A stretch of DNA of 64,000 nucleotides from Adiantum capillus-veneris (taxonomy: Eukaryota; Streptophyta; Polypodiopsida; Polypodiales; Pteridaceae). The notes beneath the pieces are model-generated. The model worked only from the letters and a program-made list of their open reading frames with translations. It did not search any database and was not told where the DNA came from. The stretch covers positions 5,103,997 to 5,167,996 of the forward strand of contig CM043964.1 of the NCBI GenBank assembly GCA_014529385.2. The letters run 5' to 3'. Positions 34,167-45,653 of this stretch are shown here, piece by piece. The position numbers and the translations under genes are program-made. Numbering within the stretch: position 1 is the stretch's first letter; every line of letters begins with the position of its first letter.

Positions 34167-34500
34167 GTTAACAACCCCTTTAGAAAAAGCACTTAAGATA
34201 CTGTACCCGTGGCTCAAATATCATTAATTGCAAGGAATAGAAGACAGGGTCGTTCAACACCAAAACAACATCGGCTCCTGTCAAGCTTCTAATAGCTCAA
34301 TAATAGTTAAGCCATAGGAAATCCCCGTAGGACTCCACTATTAAGACCATAGCTCTCGACAATGATGCCCCGTTATCTGCACGAAGGCAGGCGCACTACA
34401 AGGTTGAAAAATCTCTATTCTACTTACTCAATTGCAATTAATAGTACCAACCATTTATAGCTAGCTTGAGGACCTCCCTTCTTGAGCAAGAAAAGAGAAA
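34167..34500 (-). other. Element B leader (5' untranslated part)
   Basis: Non-coding sequence between B's primer site and the D insertion. On the minus strand it would run on into 13576 and reach B's gag ATG at 13498. No ORF or motif seen. Confidence 0.45.
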
Positions 34501-34519
34501 CCTTGTGCCCTGATACCAA
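34501..34519 (-). other. Primer-binding site of element B
   Basis: On the minus strand, TTGGTATCAGGGCACAAGG. The core TGGTATCAGGGC differs by one base from the initiator-Met tRNA site TGGTATCAGAGC used by element G and many plant LTR elements. Confidence 0.7.
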
Positions 34520-35277
34520 TGTAGCATTTAATGGCCTAGTAACTTGTGTGTAGCGGAAAATAGCATGAACATAGTGAGCATTTCATTAGAATAGATTCCT
34601 AATGAGCATAACAAGAGTGCTTGGGTGGAGAGAGTAATAAAAATCATAACACCTAGTTAGATAGGCATGAACAATACTTCAAAAGAGAGAGAAATTAAGC
34701 TATTGACAACAGTTGAGGACTGGATTTACATGGAGCCGGTCCCCCCTCCAAAAGGCTTTGTATTGTAGGTTTCTCCCATCAAGAGAGACATTTTACAATA
34801 CAATTATTTGTGTTCCTTCAATTCCAGCTAGTGCAATGAAGATGAAAGATTCAAGCACTAAGCAAAACACCTATAAAACACAACATCAATTCCCTGACGG
34901 TCTCAAACCCAAGACCTCACACACCTTCGAAGATGGTGAGAGCTAGCAAGTTATGAGAGTAGATTGAGAGGAAGAAGGAGTAGTCTTACGAGAAAGATGT
35001 GCATCTCCTCACATAATCACTCATATTAGCATAGCATAACTTAGTAATTAGAATGGTAGAGGAGATGAGCATGCATTGAAGCTTGGATCTTGGTTGGATT
35101 TGCATCACAAAACCAAGAGTTGTTGGTGTAGGCCTCCCTTCTCACAAGCTTGGAGTGGGTGGTAAGCTTTGAGAAGGAGAGAGAGAGAGAGTCTGCTTGC
35201 TTCACACATGAGATTGTGTGAGTATGTGTGTTATAATCCTTGACAAATTCAGCCCCCTCTCTCTCTTGGTCGACCCC
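34520..35277 (-). repeat. Element B 5' LTR, part before the CACTA insertion
   Basis: Begins TGTAGC on the + strand, next to B's primer site, and is cut at 35278-35280 (TCT), the target copy of element H. The remainder should restart at 48778; its far end was not found. No gene inside. Confidence 0.55.
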
Positions 35278-35280
35278 TCT

Positions 35281-35575
35281 CACTACAAGAGGTTGTGTGC
35301 ACTTGTGATGCTATTAGCGACGGAAATACATTCGGTTTTTATACTCCCCAACGTCGCTAAGAATGTCGCTAACAGCGTCGATACGGGAACGTCGCTATGA
35401 GCATCGCTATAATGGTTTCTATAGGCGTCACTGTAGACGTTGCTATATAGAGACGCCTATAGCGACGATCATAGCGACGTTTATAAGCCACCTATAGCCC
35501 CGTTCACAGGCCACCTATAGCGATGTTTATAGCAACGCTGCAGAGCCTTATATAGCGACGGTCATAGTGATGCCC
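35281..35575. repeat. CACTA left terminal inverted repeat and sub-terminal repeats
   Basis: After CACTACAAGAGGT there are over ten copies, in both orientations, of a short motif close to GTCGCTAT / ATAGCGACG over about 250 bp. Such repeats bind the accessory transposase protein in En/Spm. Confidence 0.85.
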
Positions 35576-35995
35576 GAGAGAAAAAAATGCCCTCCCATCA
35601 ACCATTTTGAATGTTTCAATAATTGAGTAAACCTAAATGAATCCAAGATAAGCCCAAATTCACCTTTGAAAGAAAGTGCAAGCTTAGATATAGACCCAAA
35701 ATAGTCACCCACAAGAGAATATAACCATTAACTCGATCATCCATAGTAATATTTGGAGAATAAAGATACAAAACTGACAAAAGTAAATTGATGAAAGTAA
35801 ACCAATGACAATTGTACACATCATAGGCAAAATCACTTGATTGTTAAACTTTGCAAATGTAATAGTTACAACACCATTGTCATTATTGAAAAAATATATA
35901 TGGTTTTCAAAAAGACGTATAAACATCATCTCATTATACATATCCTATAACAAAAGGAAACTAATGCTATCCAGCTACGGCTAGACTGACATCGT
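35576..35995. other. Intergenic sequence inside element H
   Basis: AT-rich, no gene motif recognised; lies between the sub-terminal repeats and the end of the first H gene. Confidence 0.4.
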
Positions 35996-37297
35996 CTAAT
36001 CAGGCGTCTCATCGCGTCCAAGCAGCATATCTGCCGAATTCTGCAAAAAATACAATAAGACATCTTTTTGTAAGTACAAACATATAATTTATAAAACAAT
36101 ACAACAAATAGAAAAGAGTAAACCCTAATACTAACCATGCCACCGCAAGAACTCAGAATGTCCATCAGGGCGTTTAAACCCTTCCTGCCTGTGTACTCAC
36201 GCTCGTACAATGTGGGGTCACGTCCTATCATCGACCACTATCAAAACATACAAAGAATCCATTATGTTAGAATTTAAAAACCCATAAACCCTAAACTATC
36301 AAACCTAAAGAGCAATGCGAAAACACTTACAAAATTTTTCTCAAATGATGCCCACCCGCCACTCCCCAAGTGGTGCGAGCTCCCTGCCTCTACTTGCACT
36401 CTGGCTGCCTCCTTTTGTTGCTTCTACTTGTCGGGATTCTCGCACGCTGCTTTCTTCGCATTCTTCCAATATTCTTTGGCCATCCAATCTGGTTTGTTCC
36501 ACCCATGCTTAATTGCTTTTTGCACTTTGGAACGCTTGTGCTTGCAGAATTCATGCATTCGAACCTTCATCAGTTCTTCATTGAAGCGGTCATCCCGTGT
36601 TGAAACGGGAAACTCGTCATGCAACATGCTGATGACGCTATCTTATAAATCACTTGGTACTTCACTCCAAGTGTTTAGTAGTGTCTAAACACCTTAGAGC
36701 AAAGACCGTGCATGCGCGAGATCACCTTCTTGCCTTCATCATCCAAGATGATGCCGTCGCTGAAGTCGACGGAGTAAAGCAAGCCCTCTTGCCGATGATG
36801 CGTGAACCTGGGTGTCCCGGCAGGGGTCTCTAGGTGCGTGTCAATGGGGGTGCGGACGTCGGGTGTCTCCATTGGAGTCTCTGCCCCGAAGCGAGGAGTG
36901 TCGACTGGAGTGACTCCTGGAGGAGTAGCTAGTGGTGTGTAGCCGCTAGGAACGGTCGTCAATCACGCAAAACCTGGTGTAGATGGTGATGTCATGGCTA
37001 GTGTGGGGGCAGGCAAAGAAGGGGAGGGTAAAGAGCCTCGTCAAACACGAGACGGTGTCGAGGCATCGGTGGCGGCATCCCCACAACAACCGCCCCACCG
37101 CCACTAGAGCGTCGGTGCCTAGACAAGTGTGAAGATCGTCTCGTCGACATCGAAGCTTCGGAGCGCGCTGAATTCTCCAAAATAGAGAGAGACGTTAAAG
37201 GGGTAGGAACGCGTGATGGTGCTCCAGAGCGATGACGCTCCACGTACCACTGTCTCTGCTAGGGTGACAAAGAAGAAAGAAACTCCTCATCATCCAT
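35996..37297 (-). pseudogene. CACTA second protein (Transposase_24 / Ptta-En-Spm-like)
   Basis: Minus-strand gene. ATG 37297 (MDDEEFLSSL) is followed by serine/arginine- and proline/threonine-rich parts (37243-36704). Then comes a helical region with MLHDEFPVSTRDDRF, HKRSKVQKAIKHGW and WKNAKKAACENP, ending FEKNF. Two more exons follow by good splice signals: donor after 36331, exon 36237-36136 (MIGRDPTLYEREYTG), and last exon 36040-35996 with stop. The W...YW..AKK..CE.N pattern followed by G-DP-LYE-Y-G matches the accessory CACTA protein family. A TAG near 37260 interrupts the N-terminus, and the 36704-36650 junction is unclear. It would bind sub-terminal repeats. Confidence 0.6.
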
Positions 37298-37926
37298 ACC
37301 TGCATTAAACACACGAACACTTGAACTTAATATTGAATGAATGGAGAAGAAAACATGGACAAGTAGAGAGAGAGAGAGGGGGGACTCATAAAGGGGGAGG
37401 GATTCCTGTGTAGAGAGATTTCGTTGAATTTCCGTGAATTTGTAAAAGCATTGCGCTCTGGGTGGGATGGAGACTGAAGATGCATCGCAAAGGTCTGCTC
37501 ATAGAAGTTGTTTTCCCCACCACTAAAAAATAATTGATCGGGTGAAAGAGACGCTGAGAAGCAGTAGTAGTGCTTCTTAGTGTCTCTTTCACCCGATCAG
37601 CTAGATCTAGCGATGGGATGAGAAGCATCTATATTGAGGAGACCAGCTTCCCGATTGCAACTTCAGTCTCTATCCCACTCGGAGCACAGTGCTCGTCATC
37701 CCTGGTTGTGAGAACATACCTAGAGCATTCGTACTTGGAGTGGATGCAAATACCATTAAATACAATGACGCATATAGACAAAAATGGACAAAAAGCCACG
37801 TGAATACAATATACATTATAAAACTGAGCTAAATTGTTCAAATACAATATTTATGGCTTTAAGAGGTCTCTCTCTCATCCTCATGAAGCTCAGCATAACT
37901 TCCTATATCTATATAGAGCTCTCCAT
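37298..37926 (-). other. Spacer between the two CACTA genes
   Basis: Possible leader and promoter of the second gene. It contains an 18-20 bp inverted repeat around 37535-37600 (GGTGAAAGAGACGCTGAGAA and its complement). No ORF I can support. Confidence 0.35.
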
Positions 37927-38166
37927 TTAAACAGATGTCCTCCGTTTCATTTTGTAGATGCTCTGCATGCACCCCATAGAGAGTGGCAACTTGATGCTCA
38001 CATCTGGCACCACCTCAGCGGCTTCTGACCGAGTATCTTCTCCGATCTCCTCCATTGATGCCGTTGTGATTGGCACATGGTACCCTTCATAAATCCGTGC
38101 ACTATGAGGGGCTACCTCTATGACGTACCACCAGTTTGATGCAGACTTTGTAGGATGAAATATCAC
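37927..38166 (-). pseudogene. TNP2-type transposase, last exon (C-terminal DUF4216-like part)
   Basis: The exon starts at 38166 with VIFHPTKSASNWWYVIEV and ends at 37927. VIFH...NWWYVI corresponds to the QVFY..DP....W.VV segment near the C-terminus of plant CACTA transposases. The intron acceptor is the five bases 38167-38171, which are also the left target duplication of G. The rest of the gene is at 45396-47185, beyond G. Confidence 0.65.
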
Positions 38167-38171
38167 CTGCC

Positions 38172-38833
38172 TGTTACGAGACTGGGCACCCTCCTATTGT
38201 AGTGGTTAGCTGCAATTGGGATAGCTGGGCGTAATGGTTAATTATGTGCTGTCTATTTTACTAATTGAGTTGATGATGATTTTGTAGAGTGGAATGCGGG
38301 GAGTTGATGAAGAGGCGACGGCAATTACTCTTGGCCATTTTATATTTGCACAGTATCTTAGAACATCATTTCAATAAGCCACTATGGCTCTATAAATAGT
38401 TGTAGTGGGAACTCCCCTTATGGGTCATGCAAGAACTAATGAGCTTCACTCATTTGCAAAAGTAAAGTGGTTGTAAAAGAGGGGCCTCAATTTTTGGCAC
38501 CTTAAACTCAAAGTAATATATTAAATACCAACTCCACAAGAGAGGTGCCGTGGAGTTTGGGGCTAGATTTAGGCCTTTCTCTTGCAGATTCTCTTCTCTA
38601 CACTCTCTTAAGCTATGGTTATTTGCTGTGTACTCTCTAATCTAGTCTACATCTCTTACACATCTCTTACAAGCTTGTCTATGTCAATTCTATGTTTACT
38701 GTGTGTGTGTGTCATAGTCTAGGTGATTGTGTGTGCTTGGAAATTGGAAGAAGAGGTGGACAGTTTGATGGTGATGGCTTGAAAGCTTATGTTGAATATT
38801 CTAAGCGGTCGATCTCCCCCTCTTCTCCCAACA
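38172..38833 (+). repeat. Element G 5' LTR
   Basis: TGTTACGAGAC...TCCCAACA, 662 bp. TATA box TATAAATA at 38391. It lacks a 10 bp ACTCTCTTAC-type repeat unit present in the 3' LTR. Confidence 0.97.
38391..38398 (+). promoter_or_regulatory. TATA box of element G
   Basis: GGCTCTATAAATAGTTG, conserved in the 3' LTR (44863-44870). Confidence 0.7.
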
Positions 38834-38834
38834 G

Positions 38835-38846
38835 TGGTATCAGAGC
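38835..38846 (+). other. Primer-binding site of element G (initiator Met tRNA)
   Basis: TGGTATCAGAGC, one base after the LTR end; the standard plant initiator-Met primer site. Confidence 0.95.
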
Positions 38847-40132
38847 AACGAAGTTCAATTGAATCGGCATCATATTTCAATTTCAATAAGGGAACTTCTC
38901 GATTCGACACACCCGATTTTACAAATAATCGAATTTGCAAGTCAAATCTACTTGGTCGTAATTGGGAAGCTTAATCGGTGAATTATTCAACAAATTGTGG
39001 ATCATCAGCAAAAGAATCGGTATGTGCATCTCTTAATTTCAAGCACCGATTAAATTTTATCGGGAATTGGAAAATTATCGGCCAAGAAGATAAGAAGTAG
39101 CGGATTCGTAAGAGGCCAAGAAGGTCAATTTTGGCATCGGAAAAGCAAGGAAAGATTTCAATTGGAATTAGCAACAGCTCTTAATTGGATTAATAGACGA
39201 GATTGGATTCAAAGGCTTTGAAGTTCTGAGGAAAATTTTCGAGGCTTGTGAAGTTCGACCCTCTCCAACAACCTCATAATGGATCGGAGCTTGGCCAATA
39301 CAAAGAAATAGAGCTCATTGATCATAATATGAATTGCATCAAAGGGAGCGCCATACATTGCTGATCATTTTTGTCTACTGCTTCAAGACCAATTTCAAAC
39401 TCTCCAGCTGGCCATCACCTCAATTCCAATGGCACTGTGAACTCTCCAAAACTGCACGCTGCCAGTTTTTTTTGTCATCCATAAAAGTTAGCATAAAGTA
39501 AAGTTAGCTTCAACTTCTTTTTGAGCCTTTGAATTCGGTCGTCTACATTCTTGAAGCTTAAAATACCGTTTTCCTTTTGAAGCTTAAAAGCCTACTTTTG
39601 TTAAGAGCCTACTCGCCCACTCCTTTTCTCCGTAACCTTGGCCCTCGACAAACTCTGGTCACCCTCCTTCAATCGCCGACTACAAGTCTAAGTCTCCACG
39701 AACTTAAAAAGTCATCGATCCCTATTTGAAACCGATTAACAAGCTTGAGGATCATGTCATCGTCGTATTAATAAATTAAAAAAAAACAACGAATTGTAAA
39801 TTACCAATATAATTTGCGGAATTCTCTTCCGACCGCCACTGCTATCTGCTTTGGGGATACGGGAGACCGGACACTAAAAAATTCAACTGGCTCGGTGACA
39901 CACCGTCGGACTGTCTATTCTTTGGCAATTTCCTAGCACATCGCAATTCCGGACTGGCCGCCACCGCTCTTTCTCAGCTACGTACATTACATTTCTGTTA
40001 TTTATTTTATTTTATTCCGCATATTGCATCTGCAAATATCACCAAATAGCCTTTTTAAGCATTACCATTTAATTATTTATTAAATTATATTTATAAAAAA
40101 AAGAAAAAAAGAAAAAAGAAAAGCACGCAATC
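38847..40132 (+). other. Element G leader
   Basis: About 1.3 kb of non-coding DNA between the primer site and the gag ATG. It ends in an A-rich stretch (AAAAAAAAGAAAAAAAG) just before gag. No ORF of note. Confidence 0.7.
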
Positions 40133-41250
40133 ATGGCACATCTTCCTCATGCACCCACGATTGCAGAGCAACTTCAAAATTTACAGCAGTCACGCACATA
40201 TGAACGCATGCGAACGCAAGAACTTGAAGATAAATTATTGCATTCTGCACGCACCGAATCTGCACCGGCGAAAAACAAAATTAGCAGAAAAGCCTTCACT
40301 TTCAAAGATTTTGATGGAATTAAAGATGCTAGCACGGTTCTAGCATGGGTTAGTCAGCTAGATGACTATTTTCATGATGAATACTTTCCCGAGCATGAAA
40401 TGGTAAAGTGTGCATCCAATCATCTCACCAGCAGCGCTGCATTGTGGTGGAACGCCACCAAACAACATAGAAGAAGACCACGCACATGGAATGCATTTAA
40501 AAAAGTGTTTTTACCCCAATTTTTTCCCACACAGTACAAAGCTAAGGCACAAACGTGAATGGGATTTAATTCGACAGGGTAGAAATGAAGACGTACAGGG
40601 TTACACTGACCGTTTTTGGAATTGTCTGATTCAATTGCAAGCTATTGAACATGTTAGTCGCAGGAAATGAAGCGAAAGTACATATCAGGCTTGGCACTAC
40701 AAATTAGTGCTGAGGTAGATATGTTCGAACCAGATTCTCTGTCAAAGGCCATTAACTTGGCTCTCAACGCAAAAAAGAAGAAAGGTGGACATTCCTATCA
40801 CACTGATCAACCTGCTAACACTAACCGCAACAAGAGACCTCCTTTTTCTCCTAACTTTGACAGAAGTAAACACCAAAGCCATACCTTTTTCAAAAGACGA
40901 AGATTTGACAATCCTCCTACCACTGCTCAACCTCATACGAGCAACAACCACAACCACACTCAGCAACAAGGCAACCAACATCCTTTCAACCAGCGTTCTC
41001 CTCCAAATTCTAATGGTAACAAAAAGGTGAAGTGTTTTAAATGCTTTCAATATGGTCACTATGCAGATAAGTGCCCAAATGGTCATGCTAAGGGCAATGG
41101 TCAATCCAATGGCCATTCCAATGGAGTCAACAGAAATTCAAATAAAAAACCCTTCAACAACAACCGCCCCAACGCAGCTACTCTTAACCTCATCGAAGAT
41201 GCTATACCTGACGACAACGAAGTGGAAGTTAACTACGGTGAGGGATATGA
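40133..41250 (+). pseudogene. gag (element G)
   Basis: ATG 40133 starts MAHLPHAPTIAEQ. The capsid-like core reads KDFDGIKDASTVLAWVSQLD, ALWWNATKQ and NAFKKVFLPQFFP, then shifts frame at about 40550 (REWDLIRQGRNEDVQGYT) and back at about 40665 (MKRKYISGL). An Asn/Gln/Pro-rich linker leads to one zinc knuckle, CFKCFQYGHYADKC (41035-41076). The two opposite frameshifts leave the ends in one frame. It would form the particle. Confidence 0.93.
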
Positions 41251-41946
41251 TCTTGATTATGATAACGATGACAACCCATCCTCAGGTACTCCTATATCTC
41301 CTCACACTTTGTTTAAAGTGCAAGACACTGTTAAGGGTGAAAATGTCACCATTCTGCTAGATGATGGTAGTAGCCATGATTTCATTTCCACACGATTGGC
41401 ACAGCAACTATCACTCTCTGAAATTTCATCCCCTCATAAGGTCAAAACTATCAAGTCACTGTTGAAGTTTGCATTGGTGAGTTCACTCAAGCACGTACAT
41501 TTTTGGTAGCACCATTGCATGGTCTTGATATGATTTTGGGAATGCCATTTCGTCATGAATTTGATCCGTTGATTAATTATAAAACACGTACAATGTCTCT
41601 CACTCATAATAATAAAACTTTCTCCATCCAAGCAACACTGGCACAACAAAAATTTCCACTCCTCTCTCACACTCAAGCCAAACGAGCAATTCGAAAACAA
41701 GGGAAAACACATCTAGTATTGGTAAATCAAATTTCTGCTGAAACTGAAACTTCACGTAATTCCACACACGATGAATTTCTTTCACAATTTAAAGATTGTT
41801 TCATGCATGATCTGCCACCTGGAATTCCACCATCACGCCCAGAAGACCACAAAATTGACATCATAACGGGTAGTGAACCTCCTTGTAGAGCACCTTATCA
41901 TGTAAATCCTACCCGCACACAGGGAAATACAAACTCAAATCACTGA
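41251..41946 (+). pseudogene. Protease (element G)
   Basis: ILLDDGSSHDFIS at about 41350 stands where chromoviruses usually have LIDSGATHNFIS, so the middle residue of the triad is changed. After a frame change near 41465 comes LDMILGMPF, then the linker with GIPPSRPEDHKI. A further frame change near 41925 leads into RT. Confidence 0.85.
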
Positions 41947-43140
41947 TTTACTTGACCGAGGCCTAATCCGACCCAGTAGTTCACCATACGGAGCTCCAGT
42001 ACTTCTTTTCAAGAAGAAAAATGGAACCTTTCGTATGTGTATCGACTATAGGGCTTTAAACAAGATCACCATTAAGAATAGGTTTCCAATTCCTAGAGTG
42101 GATGACCTATTAGACAAACTAAAAGGGGCACACATCTTTAGCAAAATTGACCTTAAATCAGGATATCACCAAGTCAAAATGTTTGACCATGATGTTTACA
42201 AAACTGATTTCAGAACACAAACTGGACACTATGAATTTCTTGTCATGCCATTTGGTTTGACAAATGCACCAGCTACATTCACACGCATGATGAATTGAAT
42301 TTTCATTGACCATCAAGATTTTGTGATTTTATTTTTTGATGACATTTTGGTATTCAGTAAATCTGAAGCAAGGCATAAGCAGCATTTAACACGTGTATTT
42401 GATCTGCTTGCACAAAATCACTTGTATTTGAATCTTGAAAAGAGTTCATTTTTCCAATCTGAAATTGAATATTTGGGACATATTGTATCGGGTAAGGGAA
42501 TACATGTCGATCCAAAGAAAATTGAAGCCATTCAATCCTGTCCGAGACCCAAAAACTTGCATGAGCTACGATCTTTTATTGGTCTTTGTAGCTATTACAT
42601 GAAATTTGTTCGTAATTTTGCTTACAAAGCACATTATTTGACTCTCTTATTGAAGAAAAACACGCCTTATGAATGGACTGATTTACAAGAAAGCTCATTT
42701 AATGCACTTAAACATGCTTTGACTAATGCACCTGTATTGCAATTGCCTGATTTTGAAAGACCATTCTTTGTGGTAGTCACTGATGCTAGTGGGAAAGGTA
42801 TCGGTGCAGTCCTTATGAAAGATAACCATCCAATTGCTTTTGAAAGTCGTAAATTCAAACCGTCTGAAACAAAGTTCAATACTTATGATAAAGAGTTGAC
42901 TGTTGTGGTACATGCATTGAAAATCTGGAAACATTATGTAATGGGTACTGACTTGATCATTAAAACTGATCAACAAAGTATCAAATATTTACTTTCTCAG
43001 CCCTTAATAGATGATAGACATATTAAGTGGGCCGCTTTCATTCAAAGTTTTCAGCCCAACATTCAATACCAACCTGGTAAAGAAAACGTTGTGGCTGATG
43101 CTTTGAGTAGAAGACCCTCACTTAATCATCTATCAACCAT
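41947..43140 (+). pseudogene. Reverse transcriptase and RNase H (element G)
   Basis: [57 protein letters not shown], then TGA at 42296, then FFDDILVFS, YLGHIVSG, LRSFIGL. RNase H has VVTDASGKGIGAVL, YDKELTVVVHAL, KTDQQSIKYLL and NVVADALSRR with the expected D, E and D residues. Only the TGA breaks the frame. Confidence 0.95.
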
Positions 43141-44022
43141 TACGGGAACTTCATTTGACACTATGTCTGACACTTATGCACATGATGATGACTTCAAAAT
43201 GACATGGTTGCACATGCTTGATAATTCTGTACACACATTTCTCGAATACACTATTCAAGAAAACTTCCTTTATTTCAAACACAAATTGTGTGTGACCAAA
43301 TCTTTTCGTACATTAATTATTGAAGAATTGCACAAACCACCTTATGCTGGACATAGAGGATTTGCTGCAACTTTTCAAAATTTATGTCGTGATTTCTATT
43401 GGCCTGCTATGAGAATGGATGTTAAACAGTATGTGTCAACTTGTTTGATTTTTCAAAAATCCAAAGCAGCTACAGGTAAGAAATTGGGACTTTTACACCC
43501 TCTCCCCATTCCTGAAAGACCTTGGTAACATATTTCCATGGATTTTGTTACTAGTTTCCCACTCACAACACACAAACATGACATGATATGGACTATTATT
43601 GATCGTTTCTCTAAACAAGCATACTTTGTTCCATGTAAGAAAACACTCACAGCACATCAAGCTGCACTTTTGTTTCTAAAGACTGTTTTTCCACATCATG
43701 GTTTGCCTAAAGTGATTATTTCTGATCGGGACTCAAAATTTTGTAGTGCTTTTTGGACTACTGTATTTGAAAATCTTGGCACTACACTTGACTTTACTTC
43801 TGCATTTCATCCTGAATCTAATGGTCAAACCGAAGTCACCAACCGAACTATTATTGACTTGTTAAAGGCTTATGTTTCTTCTCAACCTAAGAAATGGGAT
43901 GATTACCTACATATTTTGCAATTTGCATACAACAACACCACTCACACCGCCACGGGTAAATCTCCATTGAAATTATATATGGTCACTCACTTCCTACTCA
44001 TGCTTCACGTCTTTCTAATGTT
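43141..44022 (+). pseudogene. Integrase (element G)
   Basis: The zinc region has H..H but CLIFQ where CxxC is expected, so one zinc cysteine is lost. TAA at 43526 follows ERPW. The core has SMDFVTSFP, TIIDRFSKQ, ISDRDSKF and ESNGQTEVTNR, with D, D and E present. The frame shifts near 43970 before the C-terminal part. Confidence 0.93.
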
Positions 44023-44595
44023 GTGCCTTTCGCTGATGATTTCACTACTGACTTTCATGATATTTATGCAAGTGTGCATTCAGCCATTAAACACTCACAA
44101 GAACTTTACACCAAGCATGCTAACAAGCATCGCAAGGCACACCAATTCAAAGAAGGTGATCATGTTTTACTTCGCATTGAAAAACGAAGGATCAAAAGTG
44201 TTGATACTAATGTCTTTGTTAAGCTTGCTCCTCGTTTTTATGGACCTTTCAAAATTTCAGCTATCATTAACGATGTTTCTTTTCGTTTAGACCTACCTGC
44301 ACATTGGCACATTCACAATGCCTTTCACATTAGTCTTTTACGCCCATTCCAAGGACCCCTACCTACACACCACATTTATGAAGACCCACCTTCACTTGTA
44401 AACCAAGAAGAGCAACTCATCCCTAACAAAATAGTTGACCATGAGACCACCACTACACGCACTGGAATGGTTTATAACCGTTACCTTTTGACTTTCAAGG
44501 GCCACCCTAGAGAGGATGCCAAATGGATGCCTGAAAAGTTTTTTTGCAACTTTCTCGACCTTCTCCACACTTTCCATCACTCACTGTCCATTTGA
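44023..44595 (+). pseudogene. Integrase C-terminus with chromodomain (element G)
   Basis: FKEGDHVLL, LAPRFYGPFKI (GPF/Y module), NAFHISLLRPF, then YLLTFKGHPREDAKWMPE, a chromodomain of the plant chromovirus type ending at 44595. The chromodomain may direct insertion to marked chromatin. This part is open from 44023 but out of frame with the integrase core. Confidence 0.9.
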
Positions 44596-44632
44596 TTTCT
44601 CTATTGAGCAACTGAGGACAGTTGCTATCCCT

Positions 44633-44643
44633 GGTGGGAGGGA
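44633..44643 (+). other. Polypurine tract of element G
   Basis: GGTGGGAGGGA directly before the 3' LTR TGTTACG. Confidence 0.9.
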
Positions 44644-45315
44644 TGTTACGAGACCGGGCACCCTCCTGTTGTAGTGGATAGCTACAATTGGGATAGCTGG
44701 GCGTAATGGTTAATTATGTGCTGTCTATTTTACTAATTGAGTTGATGATGATTTTGTAGAGTGGAATGCGGGGAGTTGATGAAGAGGCGACGGCAATTAC
44801 TCTTGGCCATTTTATATTTGCACAGTATCTTAGAACATCATTTCAATAAGCCACTATGGCTCTATAAATAGTTGTAGTGGGAACTCCCCTCATGGGTCAT
44901 GCAAGAACTAATGAGCTTCACTCATTTGCAAAAGTAAAGTGGTTGTAAAAGAGGGGCCTCAATTTTTGGCACCTTAAACTCAAAGTAATATATTAAATAC
45001 CAACTCCACAAGAGAGGTGCCGTGGAGTTTGGGGCTAGATTTAGGCCTTTCTCTTGCAGATTCTCTTCTCTACACTCTCTTAAGCTATGGTTATTTGTTG
45101 TGTACTCTCTAATCTAGTCTACATCTCTTACACATCTCTTACACTCTCTTACAAGCTTGTCTATGTCAATTCTATGTTTACTGTGTGTGTGTATCATAGT
45201 CTAGGTGAGTGTGTGTGCTTGGAAATTGGAAGAAGAGGTGGACAGTTTGATGGTGATGGCTTGAAAGCTTATGTTGAATATTCTAAGCGGTCGATCTCCC
45301 CCTCTTCTTCCAACA
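44644..45315 (+). repeat. Element G 3' LTR
   Basis: 672 bp, TGTTACGAGAC...TTCCAACA, followed by target copy CTGCC. Confidence 0.97.
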
Positions 45316-45395
45316 CTGCCAGAGACACATAACTTACATGAGAGCTTCCAAGCACGTAACTTCTAAAATTGGATGTTAACTATTTACATACTTAC

Positions 45396-45600
45396 TTGTT
45401 CACAATGCTCGGGTAGTACGAAAGTGTCTCTTAGGCCAGTCCATTTCTTAGTTGAATCCACCTCAAGAAAACTAGACTCTCCTCTATGCACAGTAGCATT
45501 GCAACCCTTATGATTATCTTGAACCATTGCACGTCGAACAAGTTGACAAAAAATCCTCTATAATCGATCCTCAAAATCTCTTGTATACACATGATAATAG
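45396..45600 (-). pseudogene. TNP2-type transposase, exon before the G insertion
   Basis: Minus strand reads ILRIDYRGFFVNLFDVQWFK, then after a small indel ESSFLEVDSTKKW and LRDTFVLPEHCEQ up to a GTAAGT donor at 45395. This matches the I.ELDY....V.LF...W... to DPFV.A.QA.QVFY region of plant CACTA transposases. The next exon is at 38166 on the other side of G. The intron is 45395-45316 plus G. The central DDE part of the protein, expected between this exon and 45654, was not found. Confidence 0.6.
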
Positions 45601-45653
45601 ATAAGCTTGAGAAAAACCAAGATTTACAGTGTTTGAGTTTAAGTATAAATCAC
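45601..45653 (-). other. Probable intron or deletion scar in TNP2
   Basis: Only about 50 bp separate the N-terminal half (ending at a CAG/GTGATT donor at 45654) from the C-terminal region. The middle several hundred codons of a TNP2 protein are missing. Confidence 0.4.

Larger units (their letters stand above)
38172..45315 (+). mobile_element. Element G: young Ty3/gypsy chromovirus inserted in H
   Basis: LTRs 38172-38833 and 44644-45315, target duplication CTGCC on both sides (38167-38171, 45316-45320), initiator-Met primer site, polypurine tract, and gag-protease-RT-RNase H-integrase-chromodomain order. The LTRs differ by about 9 substitutions and one 10 bp indel, about 1.4 percent, so insertion is recent relative to its neighbours, yet the coding part already has several stops and frameshifts. 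Confidence 0.97.
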
